Part shown: piece by piece, positions 10,070 to 19,740 of the stretch
Layout of the letters: every line of letters begins with the position of its first letter
Position numbering within the stretch: position 1 is the first letter of the stretch
Notes under the pieces: model-generated
The model's input: the letters and a program-made list of their open reading frames with translations, nothing else
Database searches by the model: none
Told to the model about the DNA's origin: nothing
Made by a program: the position numbers and the translations under genes
Source: an uncultured Pseudomonadota bacterium
GTDB lineage: Bacteria > Pseudomonadota > Gammaproteobacteria > Burkholderiales > SG8-39
Length of the DNA: 64,000 nucleotides
Assembly: GCA_903834835.1 (NCBI GenBank)
Contig: CAILKO010000066.1
Coordinates: 1 to 64,000, forward strand
Direction: 5' to 3'

Positions 10070-11883
10070 CGGCGCCCCGCGGGCGCGTCCTCCAGATCGA
10101 TGTACAACCACTCCGCATGCAGCACGGGGTGTTTCCGATAACCGACGACCCTCGGCTGCAGCAGTACGTTGCGGTAACGGCTGTCGCCGAGTATCCAGGC
10201 CGTGTCGACTTCGAGCAACCGGGTCATCTCCCGGTACAGGCGGTCGCGTTCCTTGCCGTCCGGCAACAGACGCGCACGCTCGTAGCGCCGGTCGAAAGCT
10301 TCGGATCGATAGCAGGAGTAATTGGTCTGCCCGGTATTAGGACCGTACAAGAGCTGCATGAAGTTGTCGCCGTCCGGGTAGTCAGCGATCCACGCCGAGC
10401 CGCGCATCATGAGGCGGCACTGGTTCGCAAGCTTGATGAGTTCCGGAAAGCGGTCCTTGTGCACTGCCATGCGAATGCCGATGGAATCGAGCGAGCGCTT
10501 GAACAGTTCGTCGAACTGCCGGTCGCGCTCGGTCGGCGTCGAGGAGTAGCGGATGACCAGCGGCGAACCGTCCGGCAGGCTGCGGTAGCCATCCTCACCC
10601 CGACGATAGCCATAGCGATCGAGCAGCGCGTTCGCGGCCGAAGGGTCGTAAGGGATGCTGCTCCGGTAGGCCGGATCGTGTCCCGCGACGCCCGGCGGCA
10701 CCGGGAAATGCGCGCGCACCGCCTGGCCGTTGCGGATGATGCGGATCTGATCCTCTACCTTGTAGGCCATTGCGATCGCGCGGCGCAGGGCGATCTTTTC
10801 CCGGCTGTAGCCGCCGACCGGATTCGGTTCGTTCCCGATCCGTTCCGAAACGTTGAAGAAGGTGTAGGTGATCTCCGGGTCGACGCTGCGATCGAGCCTG
10901 AATCGGCCGGCATACTCGGGCCGCAAGGACCCGTCTTCGCGCATGAAGGTCGGCGCGAGTTCGGAGAGCTGGTACTCGATATCGGTCTCGCCGCGCAGGA
11001 ACGCGAGCCATCGGCTCTGCGCTTCGTCCATCACGCTCACTTCGACACGCCCGATACGCGGGAGCATGCGGCCCTGCATGCTTGCCGCAATCTTTCGGCT
11101 CACCGGGTCATTCCCCGGATCGGCGTTCCACGGCAGCTGCCGGAAATCCGGATTCGCATCGAGCACCATTTTCGAGGAGCGGATATAGCGTGTGAGCATG
11201 TAGGGACCCGTGCCTACCGGATGCGCCATGCTCTCCTCGCCATAGAACTCGATCGCTTCGCGGGCCACCGCGCCTGCGAGCGGAAAAGCCAGCAGATGCG
11301 GAAAATTCGGGTCCGGCTCACGCAGCCTGATTCTCAGCGTATACCGATCCGGGACCTGCAGCCCGGGAATCGGCGCGTCGTAGTCGAACCGTCCATCCTG
11401 CTTAGCGCGCTCTGCCAGCGCGTCGAGACCTGCGATCTTTCCTTCGAACAGGAAGACGTAGGGCGAGCGGTTACGGGGATCCAGAAAGCGCCGGATGGAA
11501 TAGTCGAAATCCCGCGCAACCAGCTCTCTGCGCCGCCCCTTGAAAGCCGGATCGGATGCGAAGTAGATGCCGGGCCGAATGCGCAGCGTATAGACCCGGC
11601 CGCCTTCGGAGACCTCCGGCAGCGTGCGCGCCAAATTGGGTACGACGCGAGCGGGACGCGCGAGATAATCATAGGTCAGCAGCGGGTCGAAGATCGCTTC
11701 GATGATGGTTCCGGAGTAGTAATCGGACACCTTGACCGGGTCGAAACCGGTTTCAGCCGCCTGAAAGGTGACCCGCAGCACCTTCTGGGGATCGGCAGCC
11801 GGGCACTGCGCCACCAGCGCAAAAAAGCAGGCGATCGCCGAGGACACGGCAAACCGGAGCTTTCGCCATCGAGCGCGGTTCAT
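10066..11883 (-). CDS. peptide ABC transporter substrate-binding protein (SBP family 5)
   Basis: Signal peptide and SBP_bac_5 features; start MNRARWRKLRF. Confidence 0.87.
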   Translation of the reverse strand: MNRARWRKLRFAVSSAIACFFALVAQCPAADPQKVLRVTFQAAETGFDPVKVSDYYSGTIIEAIFDPLLTYDYLARPARVVPNLARTLPEVSEGGRVYTLRIRPGIYFASDPAFKGRRRELVARDFDYSIRRFLDPRNRSPYVFLFEGKIAGLDALAERAKQDGRFDYDAPIPGLQVPDRYTLRIRLREPDPNFPHLLAFPLAGAVAREAIEFYGEESMAHPVGTGPYMLTRYIRSSKMVLDANPDFRQLPWNADPGNDPVSRKIAASMQGRMLPRIGRVEVSVMDEAQSRWLAFLRGETDIEYQLSELAPTFMREDGSLRPEYAGRFRLDRSVDPEITYTFFNVSERIGNEPNPVGGYSREKIALRRAIAMAYKVEDQIRIIRNGQAVRAHFPVPPGVAGHDPAYRSSIPYDPSAANALLDRYGYRRGEDGYRSLPDGSPLVIRYSSTPTERDRQFDELFKRSLDSIGIRMAVHKDRFPELIKLANQCRLMMRGSAWIADYPDGDNFMQLLYGPNTGQTNYSCYRSEAFDRRYERARLLPDGKERDRLYREMTRLLEVDTAWILGDSRYRNVLLQPRVVGYRKHPVLHAEWLYIDLEDAPAGRR

Positions 11884-11929
11884 GCTGTCGTACCGGAAAT
11901 GACTCGGGAAGCTCGCATCGCGCGGAAAG

Positions 11930-11935
11930 TATAAT
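11930..11935 (+). promoter_or_regulatory. candidate -10 element of fabI
   Basis: TATAAT about 30 bp upstream of the fabI ATG; no convincing -35. Confidence 0.4.
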
Positions 11936-11964
11936 GCGCGCCTACCCAACCTCCGGACTCCCGC

Positions 11965-12771
11965 ATGGGCTTTCTCGCCGGCAAGAAAATTCTGATCACC
12001 GGACTGCTGAGCAACCGCTCGATCGCGCACGGCATCGCGCGCGCTGCGCATCGCCAGGGCGCCGAACTCGCGTTCAGCTACCAGAACGAGCGCTTCAAGG
12101 ACCGCGTCACCGACATGGCGAAGGAATTCGACACCGATTTCGTCGTGCCCTGCGATGTGAGCTCGGACAGCGAGATCGAGAATCTCGTCGGCGCGCTTCA
12201 GTCGCGCTGGGACGGACTGGACGGGCTTGTGCATGCGATCGCCTACGCACCGCGCGAGGCGATCTCGGGCGAATTTCTGGATGGCCTGTCGCGCGAAGCG
12301 TTCCGCCAGGCGATGGAAGTTTCAACCTACAGTTTCCCCGCGCTCGCCAAGGCCGCACTCCCCATGATGAAGGGCCGCAATGCGGCGCTCCTGACCCTCA
12401 CTTATCTTGGCGCCGATCGCGTGGTGCCGAACTACAACACCATGGGGGTTGCGAAGGCCGGACTCGAGGCATCGATCCGCTACCTCGCGGCCCAGCTCGG
12501 GCCCCAGGGTATCCGCGTGAACGGCGTGTCCGCCGGGCCGATCAAGACGCTGGCGGCAAGCGGCATTGCCGGCTTCGGCAAGATCCTGAAGTATGTCGAG
12601 GAGCAGGCGCCGCTGCGCCGGAATGTCACCACCGAGGATGTCGGAAACGTAGCAGCTTTCCTGCTGTCCGAGCTGGCTGCTGCGGTGACCGGCGAGGTGA
12701 TCTACGTGGATGGCGGCTTCAGCCACGTGGTGGCCGGATTGCCGGGCTCAGGCGGGGAAGCCGCCGCCTGA
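11965..12771 (+). CDS. fabI: enoyl-[acyl-carrier-protein] reductase (NADH)
   Basis: GFLAGKKILITGLLSNRSIAHGIA, TYLGADRVVPNYNTMGVAKAGLEASIRYLA. Confidence 0.95.
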   Translation: MGFLAGKKILITGLLSNRSIAHGIARAAHRQGAELAFSYQNERFKDRVTDMAKEFDTDFVVPCDVSSDSEIENLVGALQSRWDGLDGLVHAIAYAPREAISGEFLDGLSREAFRQAMEVSTYSFPALAKAALPMMKGRNAALLTLTYLGADRVVPNYNTMGVAKAGLEASIRYLAAQLGPQGIRVNGVSAGPIKTLAASGIAGFGKILKYVEEQAPLRRNVTTEDVGNVAAFLLSELAAAVTGEVIYVDGGFSHVVAGLPGSGGEAAA

Positions 12772-12794
12772 ATGAGAACCTGCGAGGCGGGACG

Positions 12795-14699
12795 CTAGCG
12801 CGTCTCGCGCTTCTGCAGGACCTTCTCGTTGATTTTCACATCCGCCTTTGAACGCAGGCTTGCGACAAAGGCCTCGTACTGCGTGGAGCCATAGAGCCCG
12901 GCAACGCGCTGCAGATCGGCATTTGCCTGCTCGGCAGGTTTCGGCTCAGGCGGCGTGACGCGGCTGACGCGATACACCGCATAGCCGTCATTGCCCTTCT
13001 CCAGGCCGAAATACGCCGGCAGCCTGTCCGAGGGCGTTGCCACGACCTTCTTCAGCGCCTCGGTATCCAGCCCCTGCGGGGCCCCGCGCGTAACCTGCCT
13101 GGGCGCCGACCATGCAAGTTCGCCTGCGCCGCCCTTGCGCGTCTGCTCGAGCAGCGCGCCGCCCTTGGCCGCAGCGAGCTTCAACGCCCCCGCCAGGCGG
13201 AGTTTCTTCTCGATGTCCGCGCGTACCTCCTCGTAAGGCCGGGTCTTCGCAGACTGATGTTCCGTTACGCGTGCTGCCACGAGCGTGCTCGGTGCCACTT
13301 CCACGGCGTCCGTATTGCGCTTCGCCTTGATGGAATCGGGTGAAAAGAGTGCCCCGATCAGCTTTGGATTCGCCAGGAGTTTGGGCACCGAAGCCGGATC
13401 GCTTCCGATCCAGTCGGTCGCCTGCACCTTCAGCCCGAACTTCTCGGCGACCGGTCCGAGCCCGCTCGTCTGCTCGTAGACCATGTTGGAAAACGTTTCC
13501 GCCGCTTCGGCGAACTTCTGGGCTGCCTGCTTCTGCCTAAGTTCGGCGAGCAATTCGGCACGGACGTCTTCGAACTTGCGTGCTGACGCAGCGCGAATTC
13601 CGGTCACCCGGATCAGGTGGTAGCCGAATTCCGTCTCGACGATCGCGCTGGTCTCGCCGTCCTTCAGGGAGAAGGCCGCATCCTCGAAGGGCTTGGCCAT
13701 CATGCCCCGCCCGAAAAATCCGAGATCCCCGCCCTTGATTGCAGAACCCGTGTCCTGGGAAACCTTGCGCGCCAGATCCGCGAACGCCGCCGGACTCTTC
13801 TTGAGCTGTGCCGCGACGTCCTCCAGCTTGGCGCGTGCCGCTTTGCGGTCCGCCTCCGGCGCCGTGGGCGACGCCTGGATCAGGATATGGCTCGCACGAC
13901 GCTGTTCGTCGACCTTCATCTGTGCGCCGCGCTGCTCGTATACGGCCCGCAGATCGGCCTCCGTGGGCTGGACCTGTTTCGCGATCTCCTCGCCCGAGAG
14001 CACCAGATACTCCGCCTTGATGCGCTCCGAAGTTCTGAACTGGACTGCGTTCCCGTCGTAATAGGCCTTGAGCTTCGCCTCGTCCAGCGCCACTTCGCCC
14101 ATGAATTGCTGAGCCGGGACCAGCGCCTCCGAAACTTCGTATTTCTGCCCTTCCAGCACGGCCAGACGCTCGGCCACGCTGCGCGGCACGATCGCGGTGG
14201 TCGCGAGGGCGCGCCCGAGCATGCTGACCGCGAGGTCATGACGCATCTGGGATTCGAAAGTCGCGATCGTCATCCCCTGCGCACGCAACAGCGTCTCGTA
14301 GTTCTCATGCGAGAACTTGCCGCCGACCTGGAAGGCGGGGATCGACGCGATCGCCTCGCGCAAGCTGTCATCGCTGATGACGATGTTCGCCTTGGCAATC
14401 GCAGCGGCAACAAGCCTGCGCGCGATCAGACCGTCGAGCAAGGCTCTGCGCGATTCCGGGGTATCCAGGAATGAAGGATCGAAGTTGCGCCCGAACATGC
14501 CGCGCATGCGCTCCTGCTGCTGCTTCCATTCCTCTCCGAATTCGCGCTCGCTGATGGGCATGCCATCAACCTTCGCGACCTCGTCTGCGCCGCCTGTCCC
14601 GCGCGTATAGGACTCCAGACCGAAGAACGCGAACGGAACGACGACCAGGGCCAGCATGAGCTGTATCAGGCGCTTGCGTTTCTGTATGAAGTCGTACAT
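12795..14699 (-). CDS. ppiD: periplasmic chaperone/peptidyl-prolyl isomerase PpiD (SurA_N_3 + parvulin domain)
   Basis: [31 protein letters not shown] single TM; parvulin domain [10 protein letters not shown]...[12 protein letters not shown]. Confidence 0.9.
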   Translation of the reverse strand: MYDFIQKRKRLIQLMLALVVVPFAFFGLESYTRGTGGADEVAKVDGMPISEREFGEEWKQQQERMRGMFGRNFDPSFLDTPESRRALLDGLIARRLVAAAIAKANIVISDDSLREAIASIPAFQVGGKFSHENYETLLRAQGMTIATFESQMRHDLAVSMLGRALATTAIVPRSVAERLAVLEGQKYEVSEALVPAQQFMGEVALDEAKLKAYYDGNAVQFRTSERIKAEYLVLSGEEIAKQVQPTEADLRAVYEQRGAQMKVDEQRRASHILIQASPTAPEADRKAARAKLEDVAAQLKKSPAAFADLARKVSQDTGSAIKGGDLGFFGRGMMAKPFEDAAFSLKDGETSAIVETEFGYHLIRVTGIRAASARKFEDVRAELLAELRQKQAAQKFAEAAETFSNMVYEQTSGLGPVAEKFGLKVQATDWIGSDPASVPKLLANPKLIGALFSPDSIKAKRNTDAVEVAPSTLVAARVTEHQSAKTRPYEEVRADIEKKLRLAGALKLAAAKGGALLEQTRKGGAGELAWSAPRQVTRGAPQGLDTEALKKVVATPSDRLPAYFGLEKGNDGYAVYRVSRVTPPEPKPAEQANADLQRVAGLYGSTQYEAFVASLRSKADVKINEKVLQKRETR

Positions 14700-14843
14700 C
14701 TCGATCGTCTGGGGCGTTTCAGAGGGGGCGAATTGTAACCGCGTCGGGGCGGCCCACCCTCCCATGTCCAGGTAGGATCCGGTCCAGCGCAGTCACCCGC
14801 AATCCGCGTCGTGAGCAGCCTTTCAAGGCCCGGCAAGCATAGC

Positions 14844-14863
14844 TAGTAACGTTTTTGTTACTA
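14844..14863. promoter_or_regulatory. inverted repeat TAGTAAC-N6-GTTACTA (copy 1)
   Basis: Perfect 7-6-7 inverted repeat tagtaac gttttt gttacta. Confidence 0.6.
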
Positions 14864-14864
14864 T

Positions 14865-16340
14865 TTATGCTTCCTTGGCCGGAATTTCCTCTTCCTTTGC
14901 ACTCATCAGAGCCGCCACCGCGTCCCCCACCACCGCCCCCTTGAAGAAATCCGGATTCATGCCCGCATGGAGCATGGCGACATTGGCGAACGTGAATTCC
15001 TGGAACTGCGCCTCATCGAGCAAGCCGTGATCCACAAGCTCCCAGGCCTCCTCCAGCACCTGCTCCATATCGGCCACATCCCAGTGACCGATGTCGGAGC
15101 TGAACATCGCCTTGAGGCGGCTGCCATAGGGGTTGAGACGGCTGTCGAAGCCTACCGAAACCAGCGGGTCGTCTGCCTCGCAGCCGAAGAAGAACGGCGC
15201 CTGAAACAGGCGCGCAAGGTCCTCCGACGAGCGGATACCGAGGTTGTCCAGCTCGTGACCGATGCTGTCATCTTCGCGCCAATGCATGCCCACCGGAAAG
15301 AATGTCGGATCGGAAGGATCCGGCCGGAAGCGCGCGAGTTCGCCTGCATACTGGTCGTACAGCGCCAGGAACTCGCGTTCGTCGAGGTGGCGCGGGTCGT
15401 AGTTGCCGATCTGGGACGGGTTGCGCTTGCTGCAATGACTCTGCAGCCCGGCGTACATCTCGCTCGCCCAGGCCACCCCGCCTTCGAGGAAGGCAAAGTT
15501 GAGACCCGGGAAGCGCTGGGTCACGCCCCCGAGCAGCAGCGCCTTCGCGAAGGCCTCGCCCGCTGCGGCAAAGCTGCCGACGTGGTTATGGATGTAGTGT
15601 GTGGTCGCCACCCGGCTGCCGTAGCCCGTTCCCGGGGCGTGCGCAGTGACCGCAACCCCGAGCGCCTTGCAGCGCGCCCAGACCGGGTCGTAGTCAAACG
15701 GTCCATCCATGCAGAGCGGGTCCATCCACGAGGCATAGCGGGCGAGTTCCGGCGCGCGCGCCGCGACCTCGGGAATCGGCCGGCGCACGTTGCTGTTCAC
15801 GAACACGGCCTTGTAGCCGAGCGTCCCCACCGCGTAGTCGAGTTCGTCGAGCGCCTCCTGCGGCGTGTTCGACGGGATGGTCGCCACCGGAGTCATGCGC
15901 GCGGCGTGCTCCGCATAGAGATCCGCATTCATCAGGTTCAGCGCCCTGCAGGCACCCCGCCGCAACTCTTCATCCTCCTCGCGCACATGCACCAGCGCGA
16001 TGGTCGGGTAGACGATCGAGAAATCCAGCCCGAAATCATCCATGCGCTCGCGGAACAGACGCGGCAGCATGGCCGTTGCCCGGTCGCGCGTATTGCGCGT
16101 CGGCAGGGACCAGGCGGTGGGCCTGGCCACGCGCTGGCGAAGGCGCTCTTCCGGACTCAGCCCATACCAGCCGCCCGCCTTCTGGCGCGCAAGATAACGT
16201 TCTACCAGTTTCGGCCCTCCCGCCTGCTTCAGGTAGTCGAAATAAATCGGCCCGCACTCGATCATGTGCGCATCTGCATCGATCACGGGATGCTTGAGAC
16301 GCGCGCGGATAGCCGCGGATGCGGTCGTGCGCTGGGTCAT
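14865..16340 (-). CDS. amidohydrolase family protein (Amidohydro_2 / ACMSD-like metal-dependent hydrolase)
   Basis: HPVIDADAHMIE, TPQEALDELDYAVGTLGYKAV, FSSDIGHWDVADM. Confidence 0.85.
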   Translation of the reverse strand: MTQRTTASAAIRARLKHPVIDADAHMIECGPIYFDYLKQAGGPKLVERYLARQKAGGWYGLSPEERLRQRVARPTAWSLPTRNTRDRATAMLPRLFRERMDDFGLDFSIVYPTIALVHVREEDEELRRGACRALNLMNADLYAEHAARMTPVATIPSNTPQEALDELDYAVGTLGYKAVFVNSNVRRPIPEVAARAPELARYASWMDPLCMDGPFDYDPVWARCKALGVAVTAHAPGTGYGSRVATTHYIHNHVGSFAAAGEAFAKALLLGGVTQRFPGLNFAFLEGGVAWASEMYAGLQSHCSKRNPSQIGNYDPRHLDEREFLALYDQYAGELARFRPDPSDPTFFPVGMHWREDDSIGHELDNLGIRSSEDLARLFQAPFFFGCEADDPLVSVGFDSRLNPYGSRLKAMFSSDIGHWDVADMEQVLEEAWELVDHGLLDEAQFQEFTFANVAMLHAGMNPDFFKGAVVGDAVAALMSAKEEEIPAKEA

Positions 16341-16406
16341 GGAGTGGCTCCGTACAGGTTGAAGACAGGGCGTACCGGGCTCCCTCGAGCCCGGCAGCAA
16401 GCAGCG

Positions 16407-17381
16407 CTACTGGCCTTCAGGTTTGATTCCGGCGACCTTCATCGCGCGGGCAAACCGGGTGCCCTGCGACTTGATCGCTTCGGCGAACTGATCGGGAGAG
16501 CGATACAGCGCCTCCATCCCCTGCGTGCTCATCCGCGTCGCGAACTCCGCGCTCTGCGCCGCCTTGCCGAACGCGGCTGCAAGCTTGTCGATCGCAGGGC
16601 GCGGTGTGCGGGCCGGTGCAACGATACCCATATCGCCGGAAAAATCGATCTCGGGCGCGCCGAAGTCGCCCATCGACGGTACATCCGGCGTCAGTCGCGA
16701 GCGATCCTTCGTGCTGGCAGCCAGAACCCTCACCTTGCCGTCCTTCGTATGCGGCTGGAAATGCAAAAAGCCACCGATCCCGACAGGCGGTTCGCCGCCA
16801 AGGAAGGCCGTTAGCGCCTGGGACATGCCCTTGAAGGGCACGTGCAGCACTTCGATGCCGGCGGCTGCCTTGAAGCTGTCCATGAACAGATGGTGCAGCG
16901 TTCCGGTGCCGGCAGAGGCATAGCTGAGTGTGCCGGGCTTCGCCTTGGCGAGTGCAACGAATTCCTGGATGTTCTTTGCCGGGACCTTGTCGGTCACCGC
17001 GATATACAGGGTGGATGTCGCGAGCATCGCCACCGGCACGAGATCGTTCACCGGATCGTAGACGCCCGGGCGCATGGCCGGGACGATGGCCCACTGGGCG
17101 GCGTCCGCGAGCACCACGGTGTAGCCGTCCGCGGGCGACTGGAGCAGACGCTGGATGGCAAGCAGGCCCCCTGCCCCGGAAACATTCTCGACCACGACCT
17201 GCTGGCCGAGCGCCTGCGTGGCCATGGGCGCGACGGTACGTGCCACGAAGTCCGGCACGCCTCCGGGGTACGGAACGATCAGCCGTACCGGTTTGGACGG
17301 GAAATCCTGTGCCGATGCCGCACCCAGGGCGCAGGCCATCAGCATGCCGGCGAACAGCCGGCCTTTCACAATGTGCTTCAT
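16407..17381 (-). CDS. tripartite tricarboxylate transporter substrate-binding protein (Bug/TctC family)
   Basis: Signal peptide; QDFPSKPVRLIVPYPGGVPDFVAR, GTGTLHHLFMDSFKAAAGIEVLHVPFKG. Confidence 0.9.
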   Translation of the reverse strand: MKHIVKGRLFAGMLMACALGAASAQDFPSKPVRLIVPYPGGVPDFVARTVAPMATQALGQQVVVENVSGAGGLLAIQRLLQSPADGYTVVLADAAQWAIVPAMRPGVYDPVNDLVPVAMLATSTLYIAVTDKVPAKNIQEFVALAKAKPGTLSYASAGTGTLHHLFMDSFKAAAGIEVLHVPFKGMSQALTAFLGGEPPVGIGGFLHFQPHTKDGKVRVLAASTKDRSRLTPDVPSMGDFGAPEIDFSGDMGIVAPARTPRPAIDKLAAAFGKAAQSAEFATRMSTQGMEALYRSPDQFAEAIKSQGTRFARAMKVAGIKPEGQ

Positions 17382-17415
17382 CTTTGCCTCCTCCAGAGTT
17401 GTCGGCGCGGACAGC

Positions 17416-18297
17416 TTACTTCCTGCGCGCCGCCGTGCGTGGCTTCGTCTTCTTCACCGTTTTCGCCCGTGCGCCCTTGAGACGGAACGGGCCGTGCGCC
17501 GGCTTGAAGCTCTTCTCGTCAAGGAACTGTCTGATGCCGGAATTGTAGGAATCTTCCGTGTCTCCCACGCCGACCACGAGGTACTGCGCCATCAGGTAGG
17601 AATAGGCATCCGGCACGCTCATGCTGCGCACATGCCGCACCGCATGCTTGGTCGCGCGAAGCGCGTTCGGGCTCTTCAGCATGAGCTTCTGCGCGAGTTC
17701 GCGCACCGTCTTGCGCAGACTGGCGGCGGGCACCGCCTTGTTGATGAGACCGATGCGCTCCGCCTCCACGCCGTCGAAAACCTCGCCCATGCAGGCGTGG
17801 TAGAGCGCGTGACGCGGCAGCACGGTGTCGGCAAAGATCTTCGCCACCAGTCCGCCCGGGATGATTCCCCAGTTGACCTCCGAAAGCGCGAATTTCGCAT
17901 TGCGCGCCGCAATCGCGAAGTCGCAGCCGATCATCTGCGTGAACCCGCCTCCCACGCAGTAACCCTCCACCATCGCAATCGTCGGCTTCGGATACTCGGA
18001 CAGACGCTCCCAGCGCCAGCGATGCCCGGCCTCGGAGGACTTGCGCTGCGCCTCGGGATTGCCCTCCTGCTCGCGGAAGAATTCCTTAAGATCCATGCCG
18101 GCGCTGAAGTGCCCGCCCTTGCCGCCGATCACCACCACCTTCACCTCGGGGTCCGTCGACATGCGTCCCAGCAGCTCATCCATCTCGAAATGCAGCTTGG
18201 GGTTCATCGCGTTGCGCTTGGCCGGACGGTTGAGCAGCGTCCAGGCGATGCCGTTCTCGAGCGTGACTTCCACGGTTTCGTACTGATACTTGGCCAT
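17416..18297 (-). CDS. enoyl-CoA hydratase/isomerase family, p-hydroxycinnamoyl-CoA hydratase/lyase-like
   Basis: HCHL-like landmarks SAGMDLKEFFRE, WRWERLSEYPKPTIAMVEGYCVGGGF, LSEVNWGIIPGGLV, RQFLDEKSFKP; start MAKYQYETVEV. Confidence 0.8.
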   Translation of the reverse strand: MAKYQYETVEVTLENGIAWTLLNRPAKRNAMNPKLHFEMDELLGRMSTDPEVKVVVIGGKGGHFSAGMDLKEFFREQEGNPEAQRKSSEAGHRWRWERLSEYPKPTIAMVEGYCVGGGFTQMIGCDFAIAARNAKFALSEVNWGIIPGGLVAKIFADTVLPRHALYHACMGEVFDGVEAERIGLINKAVPAASLRKTVRELAQKLMLKSPNALRATKHAVRHVRSMSVPDAYSYLMAQYLVVGVGDTEDSYNSGIRQFLDEKSFKPAHGPFRLKGARAKTVKKTKPRTAARRK

Positions 18298-18363
18298 GCA
18301 TATCTCCCTTTCCCTTGTGGTCGGAGGCAAGTTAGCATACGGCCCGGTTTCGATGCAGCGCTG

Positions 18364-18378
18364 ATTCGCAGATCGAAT
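18364..18378. promoter_or_regulatory. candidate operator (inverted repeat ATTCG-N5-CGAAT) in divergent intergenic region
   Basis: attcg cagat cgaat between divergent genes starting at 18297(-) and 18422(+). Confidence 0.3.
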
Positions 18379-18421
18379 TGCGCCGCGTCGCATCAACAAC
18401 TCTAGAGAGAGGGAGCCCGCA

Positions 18422-19204
18422 ATGCGCACCGCACCGCTGACCACCGAAATTTCCACACTGGACGAAAAAGGCATCTACGTCCGTGGCAAGAGCCTGGTGG
18501 ATGACATCATCGGAGAAATCTCGTTCACGCAGATGATCTATCTGCACGTCATGGGCAGGATGCCGACCGACGGCGAGCGCAAGATCCTGGACGCTGTTCT
18601 CGTGACGCTCGTCGATCACGGCCTTGTGGCCTCGCTCGGAGCGCGGATGGTCTACCTTGGTGCGCCGGATGCAATCCAGGGTGCGATTGCCACGGGCATA
18701 CTGCAGCTGGGCAGTCAGTTCGGGGGCGTGATGGAACTGGTCGGCGGGCTGCTCGAGGAAATCATCGCAGCCAGCGATCCGGATGCGAAAGCGAAGGAAA
18801 TCGTCGAGCGCTATCGCTCCCAGAAACGCCCGGTCCCCGGTTTCGGACATCCGGATCACCGGCCCGAGGACCCGCGTACCCCGAAACTGCTCGCGGTCGC
18901 CGAAAGCGCCGGCGTTGAAGGCCGGTATATCGCAGCACTCAGAACGCTCGCGAAGGCGGTCGATACGGCCCTCGGCAAGCACATCACGATCAACGCCACC
19001 TCGGGACTCGCCGCCCTGCTGGGCGAGATCGGCATCCCCTGCAAGATCATGCGGGGTTTCGCCGCCATCTCGCGAGCGGCCGGCATCGTCGGCCACATCA
19101 ACGAGGAAATTCAGCGCCCGGCTGCGTTCACCGTTACCCGCATGATCCAGGACGCCGTGGAATTCACCGGCAAGATGCCGCCGTCCAAAACCGCCCAGGC
19201 TTGA
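18422..19204 (+). CDS. citryl-CoA lyase / short citrate synthase-fold protein
   Basis: SFTQMIYLHVMGRMPTDGERKILDAVLV...GFGHPDHRPEDPRT...FAAISRAAGIVGHINEEIQRP. Confidence 0.75.
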   Translation: MRTAPLTTEISTLDEKGIYVRGKSLVDDIIGEISFTQMIYLHVMGRMPTDGERKILDAVLVTLVDHGLVASLGARMVYLGAPDAIQGAIATGILQLGSQFGGVMELVGGLLEEIIAASDPDAKAKEIVERYRSQKRPVPGFGHPDHRPEDPRTPKLLAVAESAGVEGRYIAALRTLAKAVDTALGKHITINATSGLAALLGEIGIPCKIMRGFAAISRAAGIVGHINEEIQRPAAFTVTRMIQDAVEFTGKMPPSKTAQA

Positions 19205-19230
19205 TTTCAGAACCAGAGGATTCCACAGCC

Positions 19231-19728
19231 ATGAAACTGACGCAGGAAGACATCGTAGAAATCATCAAGCTCTTCGAACAATCGAAGTTCGACGTATGCC
19301 AGCTCGAAGTAGGCGAACTGCGGCTTACCTTGAGCAATGAATCGCTTGCAGCGGCACCCTTTGCGTCTGCGGCGATCGCGCCCCGTCCGGCTCCGATTCC
19401 TGCCGCGCCCGTGGCGGCAGCGGCCCCCGCCGCGACAGTCGTTGCGGCACCGGCAGCCGCCGCAAGCGCGGCGGCCGCAGACGAAGGTCTCGTCCCGGTG
19501 GCCGCGCCTGTGATCGGAACCTTCTATGCGTCCCCCGAACCCGGGGCAAAGCCTTTTGTCGAGGTCGGCGCGCGCGTCGACGTTGACACCACGGTCGGGC
19601 TCGTAGAAGTGATGAAGGTATTCAATGCAGTTGCTGCCGGTGTTCGCGGGCGGGTTGAGCGCATCGCCGTGAAGAACGAGCAGTTCGTGGAGTTCGGCCA
19701 GGCCCTGCTGCTGGTCCGACCGGACTGA
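19231..19728 (+). CDS. biotin carboxyl carrier protein (AccB-like)
   Basis: AccB-like N-terminus, Ala/Pro linker, biotinyl domain with EVMKV. Confidence 0.88.
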   Translation: MKLTQEDIVEIIKLFEQSKFDVCQLEVGELRLTLSNESLAAAPFASAAIAPRPAPIPAAPVAAAAPAATVVAAPAAAASAAAADEGLVPVAAPVIGTFYASPEPGAKPFVEVGARVDVDTTVGLVEVMKVFNAVAAGVRGRVERIAVKNEQFVEFGQALLLVRPD

Positions 19729-19740
19729 GCTGGCGCAGCC

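Noticed and set aside
10117-11934. 605-aa plus-strand ORF opposite the peptide SBP
   Set aside because: Antisense shadow; the minus strand has a signal peptide and family-5 SBP motifs.
14967-16814. 615-aa plus-strand ORF opposite the amidohydrolase and Bug genes
   Set aside because: Spans two real minus-strand genes and the gap between them; R/H/A-rich translation typical of antisense frames.
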